This document shows positions 28,520 to 38,512 of a DNA stretch of 64,000 bases, piece by piece. The translations under genes were made by a program, and so were the position numbers. The notes under the pieces were generated by a model. The model made no database searches. It saw only the letters and a program-made list of their open reading frames with translations, and had not been told where the DNA came from. How positions within the stretch are numbered: the stretch's first letter is position 1; the number at the start of each line of letters is the position of its first letter. The DNA is taken from contig JAUQPL010000004.1 of assembly GCA_030550395.1 (NCBI GenBank), positions 42,501-106,500 of the forward strand. The letters are read 5' to 3'. Origin of the DNA: Bacteroidota bacterium (lineage in GTDB: Bacteria > Bacteroidota > Ignavibacteria > Kapaibacteriales > HRBIN21).

Positions 28520-31096
28520 ATGCAGTGGACCTCCCACCGGGTTCGGCAGTCGTTTTTGGATTTCTTTGCCGAGCGAGGGCATCGGATTGTGCCCAGTGCA
28601 CCTGTGATCCCGCATGGTGATCCGACGCTGCTTTTCACCAATGCGGGCATGAACCAGTTTAAGGATGTCTTCCTTGGCTTCGGAACTCGGGATTACACCC
28701 GGGCTGCCGATACACAGAAGTGCATTCGCGTCAGTGGTAAGCACAATGATTTGGAGGAGGTGGGCTACGATACGTATCACCACACTTTCTTTGAGATGCT
28801 GGGTAACTGGAGTTTCGGCGATTACTACAAAGCCGAAGCGATTGCGTATGCCTGGGAGCTGTTGACAGGTGTTTGGAAACTGCCGGTAGAGCGGCTCCAT
28901 GCAACGGTATTCCGCACGGATGATGAGGCCTACGAGCTATGGCGGCGATACCTGCCTGCTGAGCGAATCCACCGCTTTGATGAGAAGGACAACTTCTGGG
29001 AGATGGGCGATACGGGTCCCTGCGGTCCATGTACGGAAATCCATTATGACCGAACGCCGGACTTTAGCGGTGCTCGGCTTGTCAACGCAGGTACGCCGCA
29101 GGTTATAGAGATCTGGAACCTCGTATTCATCCAGTACAATCGCCGTGCAGATGGCTCACTAGAGGAGCTGCCAGTCAAGCATGTGGACACGGGCATGGGA
29201 TTGGAGCGAATCTGTTCGGTGCTCCAGGGGGTGGACTCTAACTATGATACGGACCTGTTCGTACCGCTGATTCGGCGTGTTGAGGAGCTCAGTGGGCGGC
29301 GGTATCCTCGGGAGGATGTTCGCCACCCCGATGGGATTGCAATGCGGGTTATGGTGGATCACATCCGGGCGCTGGCTTTTGCCATCGCTGACGGGGCACT
29401 GCCGGGCAATACCGGGCGTGGCTATGTTCTGCGGCGTCTGCTGCGCCGTGCGGAACGTTTTGCCCGGATGCTAGGATTCCGTGAGCCCGTACTCTGGCGC
29501 TTGGTGCCGGTGTTGGTCTCTATCATGGGGGATCCCTTCCCAGAGTTGCACCAACATCAGCGCACGATTGAACAGGTCATAGAGGCAGAGGAGGCCCACT
29601 TCCTACGGACGTTGGACCGTGGACTGCAGCTTTTTGAGACCGTGGCGGAAGAGCTCCGGAGACGCCAGCAGTGGGAAATCCCGGGCGAGATTGCTTTCCA
29701 GCTTTACGATACGTATGGATTCCCCTTGGATTTGACGGAGCTCTTAGCCCGTGAGCAGGGCTTCACCGTGGATGTGGAAGGGTTCCAGCGCTTGATGGAA
29801 GAGCAACGCCGCCGTTCCCGACAAGCGCAGAAGACGCAAGCAGTGGAAATCGCCCTCAGTCCCAGACTCCAGCAGTTCCGGAGCGAGTTTACAGGATACG
29901 AAGAACTAGAGACGGAAGCGGAGGTGCTTTATGCAGAGGGCCATCACGTTGTTTTGGAGCGGACACCCTTCTACGTGGAGTCCGGTGGACAGGTCTCGGA
30001 TACGGGGATTCTGCTTCTTGGCGGGGAAGACTATGTGGTGGAAGACGTGCGTCGGGTAGGCGAAGCGATTGTCCACGTGTGCGCTCAGGAAGTAGAGCCC
30101 CTGGTGGGGCAGCGGGCATTGGCACAGGTGGACCGCCGTCGCCGGTGGGCGATCATGCGGAATCACTCCGCAACGCACCTGTTGCACGAAGCTCTGCGCC
30201 GTGTCTTGGGCTCCCATGTCCAGCAGGCGGGTTCGCTGGTTGCCCCTGAGTACCTGCGCTTTGATTTCTCCCACTTTGGCAAGATAGAGCCCGCACAGCT
30301 TCGGGACATTGAAGCGCTGGTCAACGAAAAAATCCGGGAAGCTATCCCGGTCCAGACTCGCATTATGCCGCTGGAGCAGGCGCGGAAGATTCCGAACGTC
30401 AAGATGTTTTTTGCTGACAAGTACGGCGATATCGTGCGAGTAGTCATCATTGATGAGCGCTTCTCGGTGGAGCTGTGTGGGGGCACGCATGTGCACAACA
30501 CCAGCCAAATAGGGCTGTTTGCGCTCACGGGGGAAGAGGCCGTTGCTGCAGGTGTGCGGCGCGTGGAGGCTGTCACTGGTGAAGGAGTAGAGCAATACGT
30601 TGAGCAGCTGCGGCGACGTCTGGAGGAGCAACAACGCCATGCGGATCAGCTTGCCGAGCAGCTGCAACGTCTGCAGCGTGAGGTGGAGCAGTTGCAGGTG
30701 GAGCGGGAGAGTGCTCGTATCCCGGAATTCCTTGCCCGAGCCCGCTCCGTTGATGGGATTCGCATTGTAGCTGAACAGGTGCAGCTGTCCACCATTGACC
30801 AACTCAAGGCATTGGCTGACCGTATTCGGGCAGCGCTTGGACGGCAGGGTATTGGGATTGTATCGGCAGTGGTGGAAGGAAAAGTGCACTTAGTCTGCGT
30901 CGTCACCCCTGACCTGACGGAGCGCTATCCGGCAGGACAGTTGGTTGCTCGGATTTCCCGTGAGTTGGACGGTGGTGGGGGAGGACGTCCCCATTTAGCA
31001 ACAGCGGGGGGACGGCGTCCGGAGAAATTGTCAGAACTTCTAGGGCGGATTCCTGAATTAGTGGCCACCTTCGGCTCCGAGAGTGTGCGGACGTGA
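28520..31096 (+). CDS. alaS: Alanyl-tRNA synthetase
   Basis: 858 aa; [68 protein letters not shown]. Confidence 0.97.
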   Translation: MQWTSHRVRQSFLDFFAERGHRIVPSAPVIPHGDPTLLFTNAGMNQFKDVFLGFGTRDYTRAADTQKCIRVSGKHNDLEEVGYDTYHHTFFEMLGNWSFGDYYKAEAIAYAWELLTGVWKLPVERLHATVFRTDDEAYELWRRYLPAERIHRFDEKDNFWEMGDTGPCGPCTEIHYDRTPDFSGARLVNAGTPQVIEIWNLVFIQYNRRADGSLEELPVKHVDTGMGLERICSVLQGVDSNYDTDLFVPLIRRVEELSGRRYPREDVRHPDGIAMRVMVDHIRALAFAIADGALPGNTGRGYVLRRLLRRAERFARMLGFREPVLWRLVPVLVSIMGDPFPELHQHQRTIEQVIEAEEAHFLRTLDRGLQLFETVAEELRRRQQWEIPGEIAFQLYDTYGFPLDLTELLAREQGFTVDVEGFQRLMEEQRRRSRQAQKTQAVEIALSPRLQQFRSEFTGYEELETEAEVLYAEGHHVVLERTPFYVESGGQVSDTGILLLGGEDYVVEDVRRVGEAIVHVCAQEVEPLVGQRALAQVDRRRRWAIMRNHSATHLLHEALRRVLGSHVQQAGSLVAPEYLRFDFSHFGKIEPAQLRDIEALVNEKIREAIPVQTRIMPLEQARKIPNVKMFFADKYGDIVRVVIIDERFSVELCGGTHVHNTSQIGLFALTGEEAVAAGVRRVEAVTGEGVEQYVEQLRRRLEEQQRHADQLAEQLQRLQREVEQLQVERESARIPEFLARARSVDGIRIVAEQVQLSTIDQLKALADRIRAALGRQGIGIVSAVVEGKVHLVCVVTPDLTERYPAGQLVARISRELDGGGGGRPHLATAGGRRPEKLSELLGRIPELVATFGSESVRT

Positions 31097-32077
31097 AGAA
31101 TCGCTCATCAGGGCGCATATAGCGGCTACAGAGACGATATCCTGCCACCGGCAACCTCGGGACAAATCACAGTATGGGCGCCGGAGCCCTTGCACTAGGG
31201 GGCCGATCGCCTGTGCCCCAGCCAATCGCTCGGTGAGCTTGTAAGCGATATTGCCTGCGTCTAAATTGGGGAAGATGAGCACGTTGGCTCGTCCTGCAAC
31301 GGGTGAGTGGGGGGCTTTGCGGGCAGCAACTTCCGGCACTAGTGCCGCATCGCCCTGGAGTTCCCCGTCTGCTAGGTATTGGGGATATCGCTGCTGGAAG
31401 ATACGGACTGCATGCTGAACCTTCTCCACCAGGGGATGCTGAGCGCTGCCTTTTGTAGAGAAAGACAGGAAGGCGATCCGAGGCTCTTCTTGGAGTACCC
31501 GTTCAACGTTCTGTGCTGTGCAGTAGGCGATTTCTGCTAGCTCTTCCGGTGTGGGATCAGGCACAACCCCGGCATCGGCGTAGACCAGTACTTGATCGGG
31601 AAAGACCATCAGGAAGTAGCTACTGACAACGCTGATGCCCGGTGCCACCCCTACGCTCCACAGGGCAGCGCGCAACACGTCCGCTGTTGTGGATAGCGAG
31701 CCGGCGACGCATCCATCCACTTCGCCGGCATCCAGAAGAAGACCAGCAAAGAGGAGAGGATGTTGCGAATGTTGGCGAGCTTCCTGGAGACTCATCCCTT
31801 TATGCCGGCGCCGATGCCAGAGCCGTTCGGCGAAGAGTTCCCTCTGCGGTGCATGCTCAGGAGACACGATCGGAATATCGGTCAAGGGGATGTTGTGCTG
31901 TTGTGCCAGGGCAGTAATGCGCTCTTCGTTTCCAACAAGTATGGGCTCTACGATTCCGCGATCGGCCAGTTCCCGAACTGCGCGGAGCGTCCGCTCGTCC
32001 TCGGCATCTGGGAATGCAATTCGGCGGTGGAGAGCGGTGGCACGAGCAAAGAGCCTTTGCATAACCTCCTGGCTCAT
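31058..32077 (-). CDS. pta: Phosphate acetyltransferase
   Basis: [69 protein letters not shown]. Confidence 0.88.
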   Translation of the reverse strand: MSQEVMQRLFARATALHRRIAFPDAEDERTLRAVRELADRGIVEPILVGNEERITALAQQHNIPLTDIPIVSPEHAPQRELFAERLWHRRRHKGMSLQEARQHSQHPLLFAGLLLDAGEVDGCVAGSLSTTADVLRAALWSVGVAPGISVVSSYFLMVFPDQVLVYADAGVVPDPTPEELAEIAYCTAQNVERVLQEEPRIAFLSFSTKGSAQHPLVEKVQHAVRIFQQRYPQYLADGELQGDAALVPEVAARKAPHSPVAGRANVLIFPNLDAGNIAYKLTERLAGAQAIGPLVQGLRRPYCDLSRGCRWQDIVSVAAICALMSDSSRPHTLGAEGGH

Positions 32078-33069
32078 GGTAGCGGCAGCAGTGCTGTCGT
32101 TCCGCTGGGCAGTGATGTGCTCAGTATTGGTTCAGCACGGCTTCCCGCTGCAATGATGAGCTGCTGGGGTGTTCCTGCGGTGAGGAACCAGAATTCACCG
32201 CGGTTTGGGAGGTACCATAAGTTGCGGATATTCCACTGCTGGACAAGGCGGATCGAGCCTTGAGAGCGGAGGTCTACCCGAAAAAGTCCTGCAGAAGTTC
32301 CCACATAGGCGAAGTCATCGGGTGTTGTGACCAGGCCCGTCAGCCGGATGCGAGCGGAATCGGCAGAGGTGGAAAGCGGAATACTCTTCACCAGACGCAG
32401 TGGGCGGAGACGAATCAGACTCAGCCTCGGGGCTCGCAGTGTCGCTGCGCTGTCGTCTCCACTTCCGATACTTGCGACCACTAACTCTTGCGCGCCTTCC
32501 CGCAACGCTATAAAGCGGGGTCTCGGCGGAAGTGGGAGGGAATCCTGCACTTGCCATGTCCGTGTGTCAAAGACGAGCAGGTACGAGCTTTTCTCTTCCG
32601 TGATGTACAACATGGCGTCGGAAGCCGCGACGGCACCGATTTGTCCGCCGATGGAGAAGGTTCGTACATATTCGTCGGTGAGGAGGTCAATTAGGCTCAA
32701 CATCCCGGCGGAGCGATGCCAGATATAGCCGCTAGTTGCGTTGGGGAAGGCGATGCCATCGGGGGAAGCTGGGAGGTGGAGGCGAGCGCGCCGTTTGTAC
32801 GAGTTCGCATCCAGCAGTTCCACAGACTTCGGCAGAAAGAGGAAGAGGGTGTTGCGAAATAGCTCCATGTCCTGGACTGGCGCCGGCAGTGGAGAACCGT
32901 TTGCTTGGGCGTAGAGGTCACTTACCACCACGCTATTGCCGGGTTCGTGGCGAAGCTGCAGTTCCGGTGTATCCGTTGCGAGCAGGAGGTACCAGGAGGG
33001 CGAAGTTAGGTCGTAGAATGGTTCACTGCCGCATCCGATACAGAGGGCGATGAATAAGAGTGGGAGCAT
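32074..33069 (-). CDS. Lipoprotein-like beta-propeller protein
   Basis: [17 protein letters not shown] lipobox-like N-terminus followed by repeated propeller-like strands. Confidence 0.6.
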   Translation of the reverse strand: MLPLLFIALCIGCGSEPFYDLTSPSWYLLLATDTPELQLRHEPGNSVVVSDLYAQANGSPLPAPVQDMELFRNTLFLFLPKSVELLDANSYKRRARLHLPASPDGIAFPNATSGYIWHRSAGMLSLIDLLTDEYVRTFSIGGQIGAVAASDAMLYITEEKSSYLLVFDTRTWQVQDSLPLPPRPRFIALREGAQELVVASIGSGDDSAATLRAPRLSLIRLRPLRLVKSIPLSTSADSARIRLTGLVTTPDDFAYVGTSAGLFRVDLRSQGSIRLVQQWNIRNLWYLPNRGEFWFLTAGTPQQLIIAAGSRAEPILSTSLPSGTTALLPLP

Positions 33070-33923
33070 CAGGCTGACTCTTGGGATTGGGATAGCCGTG
33101 CAACGAGGGCTGTGACGAGCTGCGTCATCTTGGGTTCGGCTTGGCGGGCTGCCTGGAGGACTTCCTCCAGCGAAAGCGGCTGTAAGGCGTCGGGGAAGCA
33201 TTCGTCGGTTAGGATGGAGAGTCCGAAGACCTCCATACTCATGTGACGGGCGACGATGACTTCCGGCACAGTGCTCATTCCGACAGCGTCGGCACCGATG
33301 AGGCGAAGGAAGCGATACTCCGCCCGGGTTTCCAGGCTCGGGCCAGGAAGGGCGACGTAGACCCCTTTTTGCAGCTTCAAGCGCAGCTCTAAGGCAATCT
33401 CCTCTGCCAGTTCAATGAGCCGCCGTGAGTATGGTTCGCTCATATCAGGGAAGCGTGGACCGAGGGTGTCATCGTTGGGACCAATCAGGGGATTATCGCC
33501 CATCAGATTGATGTGGTCGATGATGACCATCAAGTCACCGCGCCGGAAAAGTGGGTTGAGGGCTCCTGCGGCGTTGGAGATAATGAGCGTTCGCACACCC
33601 AAGGCGAAAAGAACGCGGACGGGAAAGGTGACCTGCTGGAGGGTGTAGCCTTCGTAGCGGTGGAAGCGTCCTTGGAGTGCCACAACTGGACATCCGGCAA
33701 GGCGTCCGAAGATGAGACGCCCCTTGTGAGATTCAACGGTGGAGACAGGGAAGTGCGGAAGGTTCTCGTATGGAATGGCACATTCTTGTTCAATCTTCTC
33801 CGCCAACTCGCCAAGTCCTGTGCCCAGGATGATGCCAATGGACGGTGTTGACTGAGTCGTCAGGCGGATGACCTCAACGGCTTCTTGCATCTGCTGGCGG
33901 AGCAGAGAAACAGGGGCACTCAT
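33069..33923 (-). CDS. Purine nucleoside phosphorylase
   Basis: IILGTGLGELAEKIE, VVALQGRFHRYEGY, SNAAGALNP, GPSLETRAEYRFLRLIGADAVGMSTVPEVI. Confidence 0.94.
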   Translation of the reverse strand: MSAPVSLLRQQMQEAVEVIRLTTQSTPSIGIILGTGLGELAEKIEQECAIPYENLPHFPVSTVESHKGRLIFGRLAGCPVVALQGRFHRYEGYTLQQVTFPVRVLFALGVRTLIISNAAGALNPLFRRGDLMVIIDHINLMGDNPLIGPNDDTLGPRFPDMSEPYSRRLIELAEEIALELRLKLQKGVYVALPGPSLETRAEYRFLRLIGADAVGMSTVPEVIVARHMSMEVFGLSILTDECFPDALQPLSLEEVLQAARQAEPKMTQLVTALVARLSQSQESA

Positions 33924-34681
33924 GCATCCTGCCCGTGAGCTGAAGGAACATTTTTCGGAAGTTTCGGTGGACGCTCGCCGAAGAGGGCAGTTCCAATACG
34001 CAGGAGGGTTGCTCCCTCTTCAACGGCGATTTCGTAGTCGGCGCTCATACCCATGGACAAATGGGGGAAGTCTTCCGGTGTGGTGCCGTATCGCTGGCGG
34101 AGCTCGTCGCGGAGTTGACGAAGTAGGCGGAATTCCGCTCGGACCCGCTCCGCCGTTGCTGGAGCTGGAATGGTCATAAGCCCGTAGAGCCGGACGAATG
34201 GGAGTCGAAGTACAGTTTCCGCCAGGGAGAAGACCTCTTCTGGAGCACAGCCGTGTTTGCTCTGTTCTCCCGATGTGTTGACCTGAAGGAGGATTGCTAC
34301 GGGCTTCCCTGTCCGCTCTCCCCAACGGTTGAGGGCTTCCGCTGCACGTGCGGAGTCAACCCCATGAATGAGGGTAGCCCGCGGGGCGATGAGATTGACC
34401 TTGTTGGTCTGCACGTGTCCGATAAAGTGCCATTCCACGGTGTAACCCCGCTGTTGCAGGTAGTCTGCCTTCATCCGGAGTTCTTGGGCGTAGTTCTCAC
34501 CGAAGCAGTAAATGCCGGCGTGAACGGCCGATTCGAGCATTTCTGGTGGGTGTCCTTTGGAGACGGCGATGATGCGAATTTCGGCCGCATCCCGTCCTAC
34601 GGCGGTAGCGCGTTCCCGTATATGCTCGAGCAGCTTCTGCCAGCGTTGGGCCAGAAGTTCAGGCTGCAGTAGCGGATGCAT
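33920..34681 (-). CDS. YggS-family PLP homeostasis protein
   Basis: IIAVSKGHPPEMLESAVHAG, FGENYAQEL, WHFIGHVQTNKV, LSMGMSADYEIAVEEG; ATG at 34681. Confidence 0.92.
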   Translation of the reverse strand: MHPLLQPELLAQRWQKLLEHIRERATAVGRDAAEIRIIAVSKGHPPEMLESAVHAGIYCFGENYAQELRMKADYLQQRGYTVEWHFIGHVQTNKVNLIAPRATLIHGVDSARAAEALNRWGERTGKPVAILLQVNTSGEQSKHGCAPEEVFSLAETVLRLPFVRLYGLMTIPAPATAERVRAEFRLLRQLRDELRQRYGTTPEDFPHLSMGMSADYEIAVEEGATLLRIGTALFGERPPKLPKNVPSAHGQDA

Positions 34682-34687
34682 TGCGTA

Positions 34688-34695
34688 CAAAAATA
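34688..34695 (-). promoter_or_regulatory. TAnnTTTG promoter motif, TATTTTTG
   Basis: 6 nt separate the motif from the yggS ATG. Confidence 0.45.
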
Positions 34696-34699
34696 GGAT

Positions 34700-35962
34700 T
34701 CAGCTGGCTTCCTGGCTGGAGTTCTCCCAAGAGTTCACAAGCACACAAGCGACGGCATCACTGGTGACGTTGACCACCGTGCGGCTCATATCCAGCAGAC
34801 GGTCAACACCAAGGATCAGGGCAAGCCCTTCCTGAGGAATCCCGAGGTTTTGCAGAATTACTATCAACATGACTATTCCGGCTCCCGGCACAGGGGCTGC
34901 TCCGATAGAAGCGGCGATAGCCATGGCCATTAATGCTACTAGGGCACCGAAGCTGAGCTCAATACCGTAGAGCTGCGTCAAGAACAAGGTTGCTACGGCT
35001 TGGTAGAGGCTGGTTCCGTCCATGTTTACAGTTGCTCCCAAAGGAAGCACGAAGCCTGCAATTTCTTGGCGTACACCTAAATGGTGGTGACATACGGACA
35101 TGGTGGTCGGCAGTGTGGCTGCACTGGAGCTAGTGGAGAAGGCAACCATCTGTGCCGGTAGCAGAGCGCGATAGAAGGCCAAAACAGGCGTGCGGGTCAA
35201 CAGGCGTAGTATGAGTGGGTAGACGGCGGCAAGCATGAATGCCAGCCCAGCAAGGACGGAGAGGCTGTATAGCCCCAGCGCTGACAGGAGCGACCAGTCA
35301 GCTTGCAGGGCTGCCATAAGGGCAAAGACTCCTATGGGGGCAAAGCGCAGGATCAGCCTTATGGCTGCTAGCAATAGCTCCATGAGAGCTTGTAAAAGGC
35401 CCCGGAGCGGTGAACTCTGCTCCGGCGGTACAGTTAGCAGTGCTGCCCCTAGCAGTAGTGTTGCCAGGATAACTTGAAGCATTCGTTGGTTGTCCTGAGC
35501 CGCTGCCAGGAAGTTATCCGGGAACAATTCTACGAGGATTTGCAATGGACTTTTTCGCTGCAACTCTTCTGCTGTGCTTTGCCGCTCGGCCAAGAACTGT
35601 TCGTATTGCTGTCGGAATGCTACCTGTTGCTCGGCAGAGATGGCTGCTCCAGGGCGCAGGAGCGTAGCCATCCCGATGCCCGTCAGGACAGCAGCAAAGG
35701 TAGAAAGTAGGTAGTACCCCACAGTGCGCATCCCCAGTCGGGAGAGCCGAGAAAGATTGCCTACGGCTGCAATGCCTTGCAGAAGGGATACAACAACGAG
35801 GGGGAGTGCGATGAACTTCAGTAGGGTCAAAAGGAGCTTTCCCAGTGGGGCAACCCAGGCAGCTGTGAAGCCGGATAAATTCAGGGGTTCTTGAAGCAAA
35901 CTCCAGGCCATTCCAGCCACAAAGCCTATCAAGATTTTCCAAGGCGTAGAAAGACGCGGCAT
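34700..35962 (-). CDS. Dicarboxylate/amino acid:cation symporter (GltP/DctA-like)
   Basis: FSTSSSAATLPTTM, PLGATVNMDGTSLYQ, GVDRLLDMSRTVVNVTSDAVACV. Confidence 0.92.
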   Translation of the reverse strand: MPRLSTPWKILIGFVAGMAWSLLQEPLNLSGFTAAWVAPLGKLLLTLLKFIALPLVVVSLLQGIAAVGNLSRLSRLGMRTVGYYLLSTFAAVLTGIGMATLLRPGAAISAEQQVAFRQQYEQFLAERQSTAEELQRKSPLQILVELFPDNFLAAAQDNQRMLQVILATLLLGAALLTVPPEQSSPLRGLLQALMELLLAAIRLILRFAPIGVFALMAALQADWSLLSALGLYSLSVLAGLAFMLAAVYPLILRLLTRTPVLAFYRALLPAQMVAFSTSSSAATLPTTMSVCHHHLGVRQEIAGFVLPLGATVNMDGTSLYQAVATLFLTQLYGIELSFGALVALMAMAIAASIGAAPVPGAGIVMLIVILQNLGIPQEGLALILGVDRLLDMSRTVVNVTSDAVACVLVNSWENSSQEAS

Positions 35963-35965
35963 CTC

Positions 35966-37561
35966 CTAAAGCGTAGCTGTCAGGCTCATGCTCAATCCAT
36001 GGGCTGCAGGCATGTAACGACATACCCCTCCAACGCAGGCAATGCCTGCACGCTGGCGTCCGTAGCCTATGCTGATCTTCCACCGCTGGAAGAGCACCGT
36101 TACAGCAGCTCCGGGATAGTGATGATGGACTCGGTATCCAGGGCGACCGTAATTGTACTCGTCCCATGCTGTTAGAGCCCAGCGAGGAGACAACGTATAC
36201 TCCAGCAACGCAAATGCCCAGTGACCTCGGTCCTGGCGACTCCACAGGTGTTGGAGTTCCAATCGCAACGTCTGACGAGGAGCGAATGTGTAAGCGATAT
36301 CGGCAATCGCAATCCAGGTCCAGACAAGTCCGTAGCCTCGGAGGCCTTCGGAGACGTCACGGTTGTAGACCTGGCGTGTGAGTTGGAGGGTGCCCTTCAG
36401 CACGTGGCTCCAGGAGGCTGAATATTCAGCGGTAAATTCTTCCAAGAAGAGCGTTTTCCCAATGCCGGGGAAGGGGCTCCGATAGCGGAGTTCGCTGGTA
36501 TGGACTGTGTCCAGCCCGTGAATCCGACAATAGTTGAGGTTGAGGGTTCCCCCGTCTGTACCCCCGACGAGTGTTCCTTCGGGGAAGGGGAGGATAGCGT
36601 CTACGCTGAAGCCGATTTCACCCCCGGGCTGTGTAGCATATGCATACAGTGTGGCTAAGCGATAGCTTTGCTGCCGGCTCAGCGGGGGGAGGTAGTTGAG
36701 CACGGCGACCGTTCCTGTCGCTGTTCGGTCGGAGTAGAAGGCCATGTTGTCCACCCGCTTTGCTTGGAGCAGGAAGCTAAGGGAGGCTAGCTCTCCGGAC
36801 AAGCTTCCATAGAGTCCTGTGCCAGGGTTGTAAGAGTAGCCGTTCAGTGCGCAGGGATCGTTGTACTTATATGCCCATTCTGCTGTCAGTTGCCAGCTTT
36901 GCCATTGCCATGCGGTGCGGAGAGCGTATGCCAAGACATTTTCTGGAAGGCGGTATAGAGGGTCTGTATCCGGCTGGTACTTGCTGACGACGGAGGCTCC
37001 GAGGCTCCAATGCAGGGGATGACCGACGCCCCAGGCGGAGGGAGTAAGCTCTATGTCGGCGCCGCGGATGAGCCCATCCCAGTCAAAGAATCGACGTTGT
37101 CGGGCAACGAAGGCGCTCAGATGTATCCCCTGACTACGCCAGCGGAGTCGGACGCCGTCCAGAGCATTGTCAATACCCAGGAGCCGTTCTTCGTACGTGC
37201 GCAGGATCATGCCCGAACCGAACTGCTCGTAGAAGCTCCCGACGGTTAGCTGGAAGTTTGCGTCGTGGTAGTCAATGGAGCGGAATGGGATTCCTGCGCC
37301 GGCATAGCGGGGATCGTATCCTTGGAGGGGCTTTAGGTAAGCCTCGTAGCGTAAACTGAACGTCACTGCCCCAATGCGGTAGCTGAGCGGAAGGTAAGCG
37401 TTGAGAGCAAGGCGTTCCGGCACCTCTGGGGCACCGATGGCACTGTCGGCGTGATAAGAGCGAAACTCTACCTGGAGTCCACCGCTGACAGTGCCGTTGA
37501 GCTGTCCCAGCGTGCTTCCGCAAAGGACGAGGAAAGCAAGGCTCCAGAGGCGACCGTACAT
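35966..37561 (-). CDS. DUF6029-like outer-membrane protein
   Basis: GFDPRYxGxGIP-like YDPRYAGAGIP, VGSFYEQFGSGMILRTYEERLLGIDNALDGVRL; signal peptide and beta-rich. Confidence 0.7.
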   Translation of the reverse strand: MYGRLWSLAFLVLCGSTLGQLNGTVSGGLQVEFRSYHADSAIGAPEVPERLALNAYLPLSYRIGAVTFSLRYEAYLKPLQGYDPRYAGAGIPFRSIDYHDANFQLTVGSFYEQFGSGMILRTYEERLLGIDNALDGVRLRWRSQGIHLSAFVARQRRFFDWDGLIRGADIELTPSAWGVGHPLHWSLGASVVSKYQPDTDPLYRLPENVLAYALRTAWQWQSWQLTAEWAYKYNDPCALNGYSYNPGTGLYGSLSGELASLSFLLQAKRVDNMAFYSDRTATGTVAVLNYLPPLSRQQSYRLATLYAYATQPGGEIGFSVDAILPFPEGTLVGGTDGGTLNLNYCRIHGLDTVHTSELRYRSPFPGIGKTLFLEEFTAEYSASWSHVLKGTLQLTRQVYNRDVSEGLRGYGLVWTWIAIADIAYTFAPRQTLRLELQHLWSRQDRGHWAFALLEYTLSPRWALTAWDEYNYGRPGYRVHHHYPGAAVTVLFQRWKISIGYGRQRAGIACVGGVCRYMPAAHGLSMSLTATL

Positions 37562-38061
37562 CAGGGGGTCCTTTCGGGTGATTTATCGGGCTGCGTCAAG
37601 CGCTTTAGGACGGCATAGAGGCTTTCTTCGTCACCGGGTGTATATGCCTGACGCTGCCAGACGATGCGTCCAGAGCCGTCCAGGAGGAAGGCGTGAGGGA
37701 TATCCGTGACGTTCATTGCCCGCCGGAGCTCGCTGTTGCTGTCTATGTAGACCTCAAAGCGCCACGCCCGAGCGCGTACCAGTGGAGCAACCTTCGCTCG
37801 GGTGCGAGCATCGTCAATGGAGACGGCGATGATTTTGACCCCGGTTTCGGTCTGCCACTGTGGGTAGAGTTGGTGGAGAGTGGAAAGCTCCAACAGGCAA
37901 GGTTTGCACCACGTTGCCCAGAAGTTCAGCAGAATCGGCTTGCCATCATTGTGAAGGGTATCGGCTCGGACAGTGCGTCCGTCAATGCTCGTCAGAAACA
38001 CGGCGGGCAATTGTGCCCAAAGGGAGAGAGCCAGCCCAGCGGAAGCGAGAAGATATTTCAT
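37561..38061 (-). CDS. TlpA-like periplasmic thioredoxin
   Basis: ILLNFWATWCKPCLLELSTL; signal peptide MKYLLASAGLALSLWA. Confidence 0.88.
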   Translation of the reverse strand: MKYLLASAGLALSLWAQLPAVFLTSIDGRTVRADTLHNDGKPILLNFWATWCKPCLLELSTLHQLYPQWQTETGVKIIAVSIDDARTRAKVAPLVRARAWRFEVYIDSNSELRRAMNVTDIPHAFLLDGSGRIVWQRQAYTPGDEESLYAVLKRLTQPDKSPERTP

Positions 38062-38160
38062 GGCGGGGTTCTCCGATTGAACAGATGCAAAATTGCGAAT
38101 CCTTTCCTGATTGCTCGTGAGTATGCGACAGCTATGCACACAGGGATACCCACGGCAGGC

Positions 38161-38168
38161 TAATTTTG
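38161..38168 (+). promoter_or_regulatory. TAnnTTTG promoter motif, TAATTTTG
   Basis: 35 nt upstream of ATG 38204. Confidence 0.5.
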
Positions 38169-38203
38169 CAGGTGTAACCTCCTTCGGTATCTGCGGGGAC
38201 TGC

Positions 38204-38512
38204 ATGACGACATTTCGTCCGCGGGGTAGTCCGACCCTCCGTCGGTGTCCGCGATGCAAGGCCGTCGGACGCATGTACCGCTCCCATAGCCGTAACGCTT
38301 TTGAGCGTTTTATGAAAATCTTCAGCCCTACGCTGCTGCTTTACCGCTGCCACCACTGCAATTGGCGTGGGTATATGTTCCGGCGTTTTCGGTCGCAGAG
38401 CCGCTTTGCCTTCTGGATGACCCTTCTGGGGGTCATCGTCGGAGGAGTTGCGGGTATTGCGGCAGGCTGGTTCATCTTGTTGCGCTTTGTGGAAGTGCTT
38501 TTGGGACGCTGA
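38204..38512 (+). CDS. Small zinc-ribbon membrane protein
   Basis: [44 protein letters not shown] plus C-terminal TM helix; stop overlaps purL start. Confidence 0.6.
   Translation: MTTFRPRGSPTLRRCPRCKAVGRMYRSHSRNAFERFMKIFSPTLLLYRCHHCNWRGYMFRRFRSQSRFAFWMTLLGVIVGGVAGIAAGWFILLRFVEVLLGR

Noticed and set aside
29906-30889. 327-aa minus-strand ORF inside alaS
   Set aside because: Antisense to a well-supported alaS; no recognisable domain.
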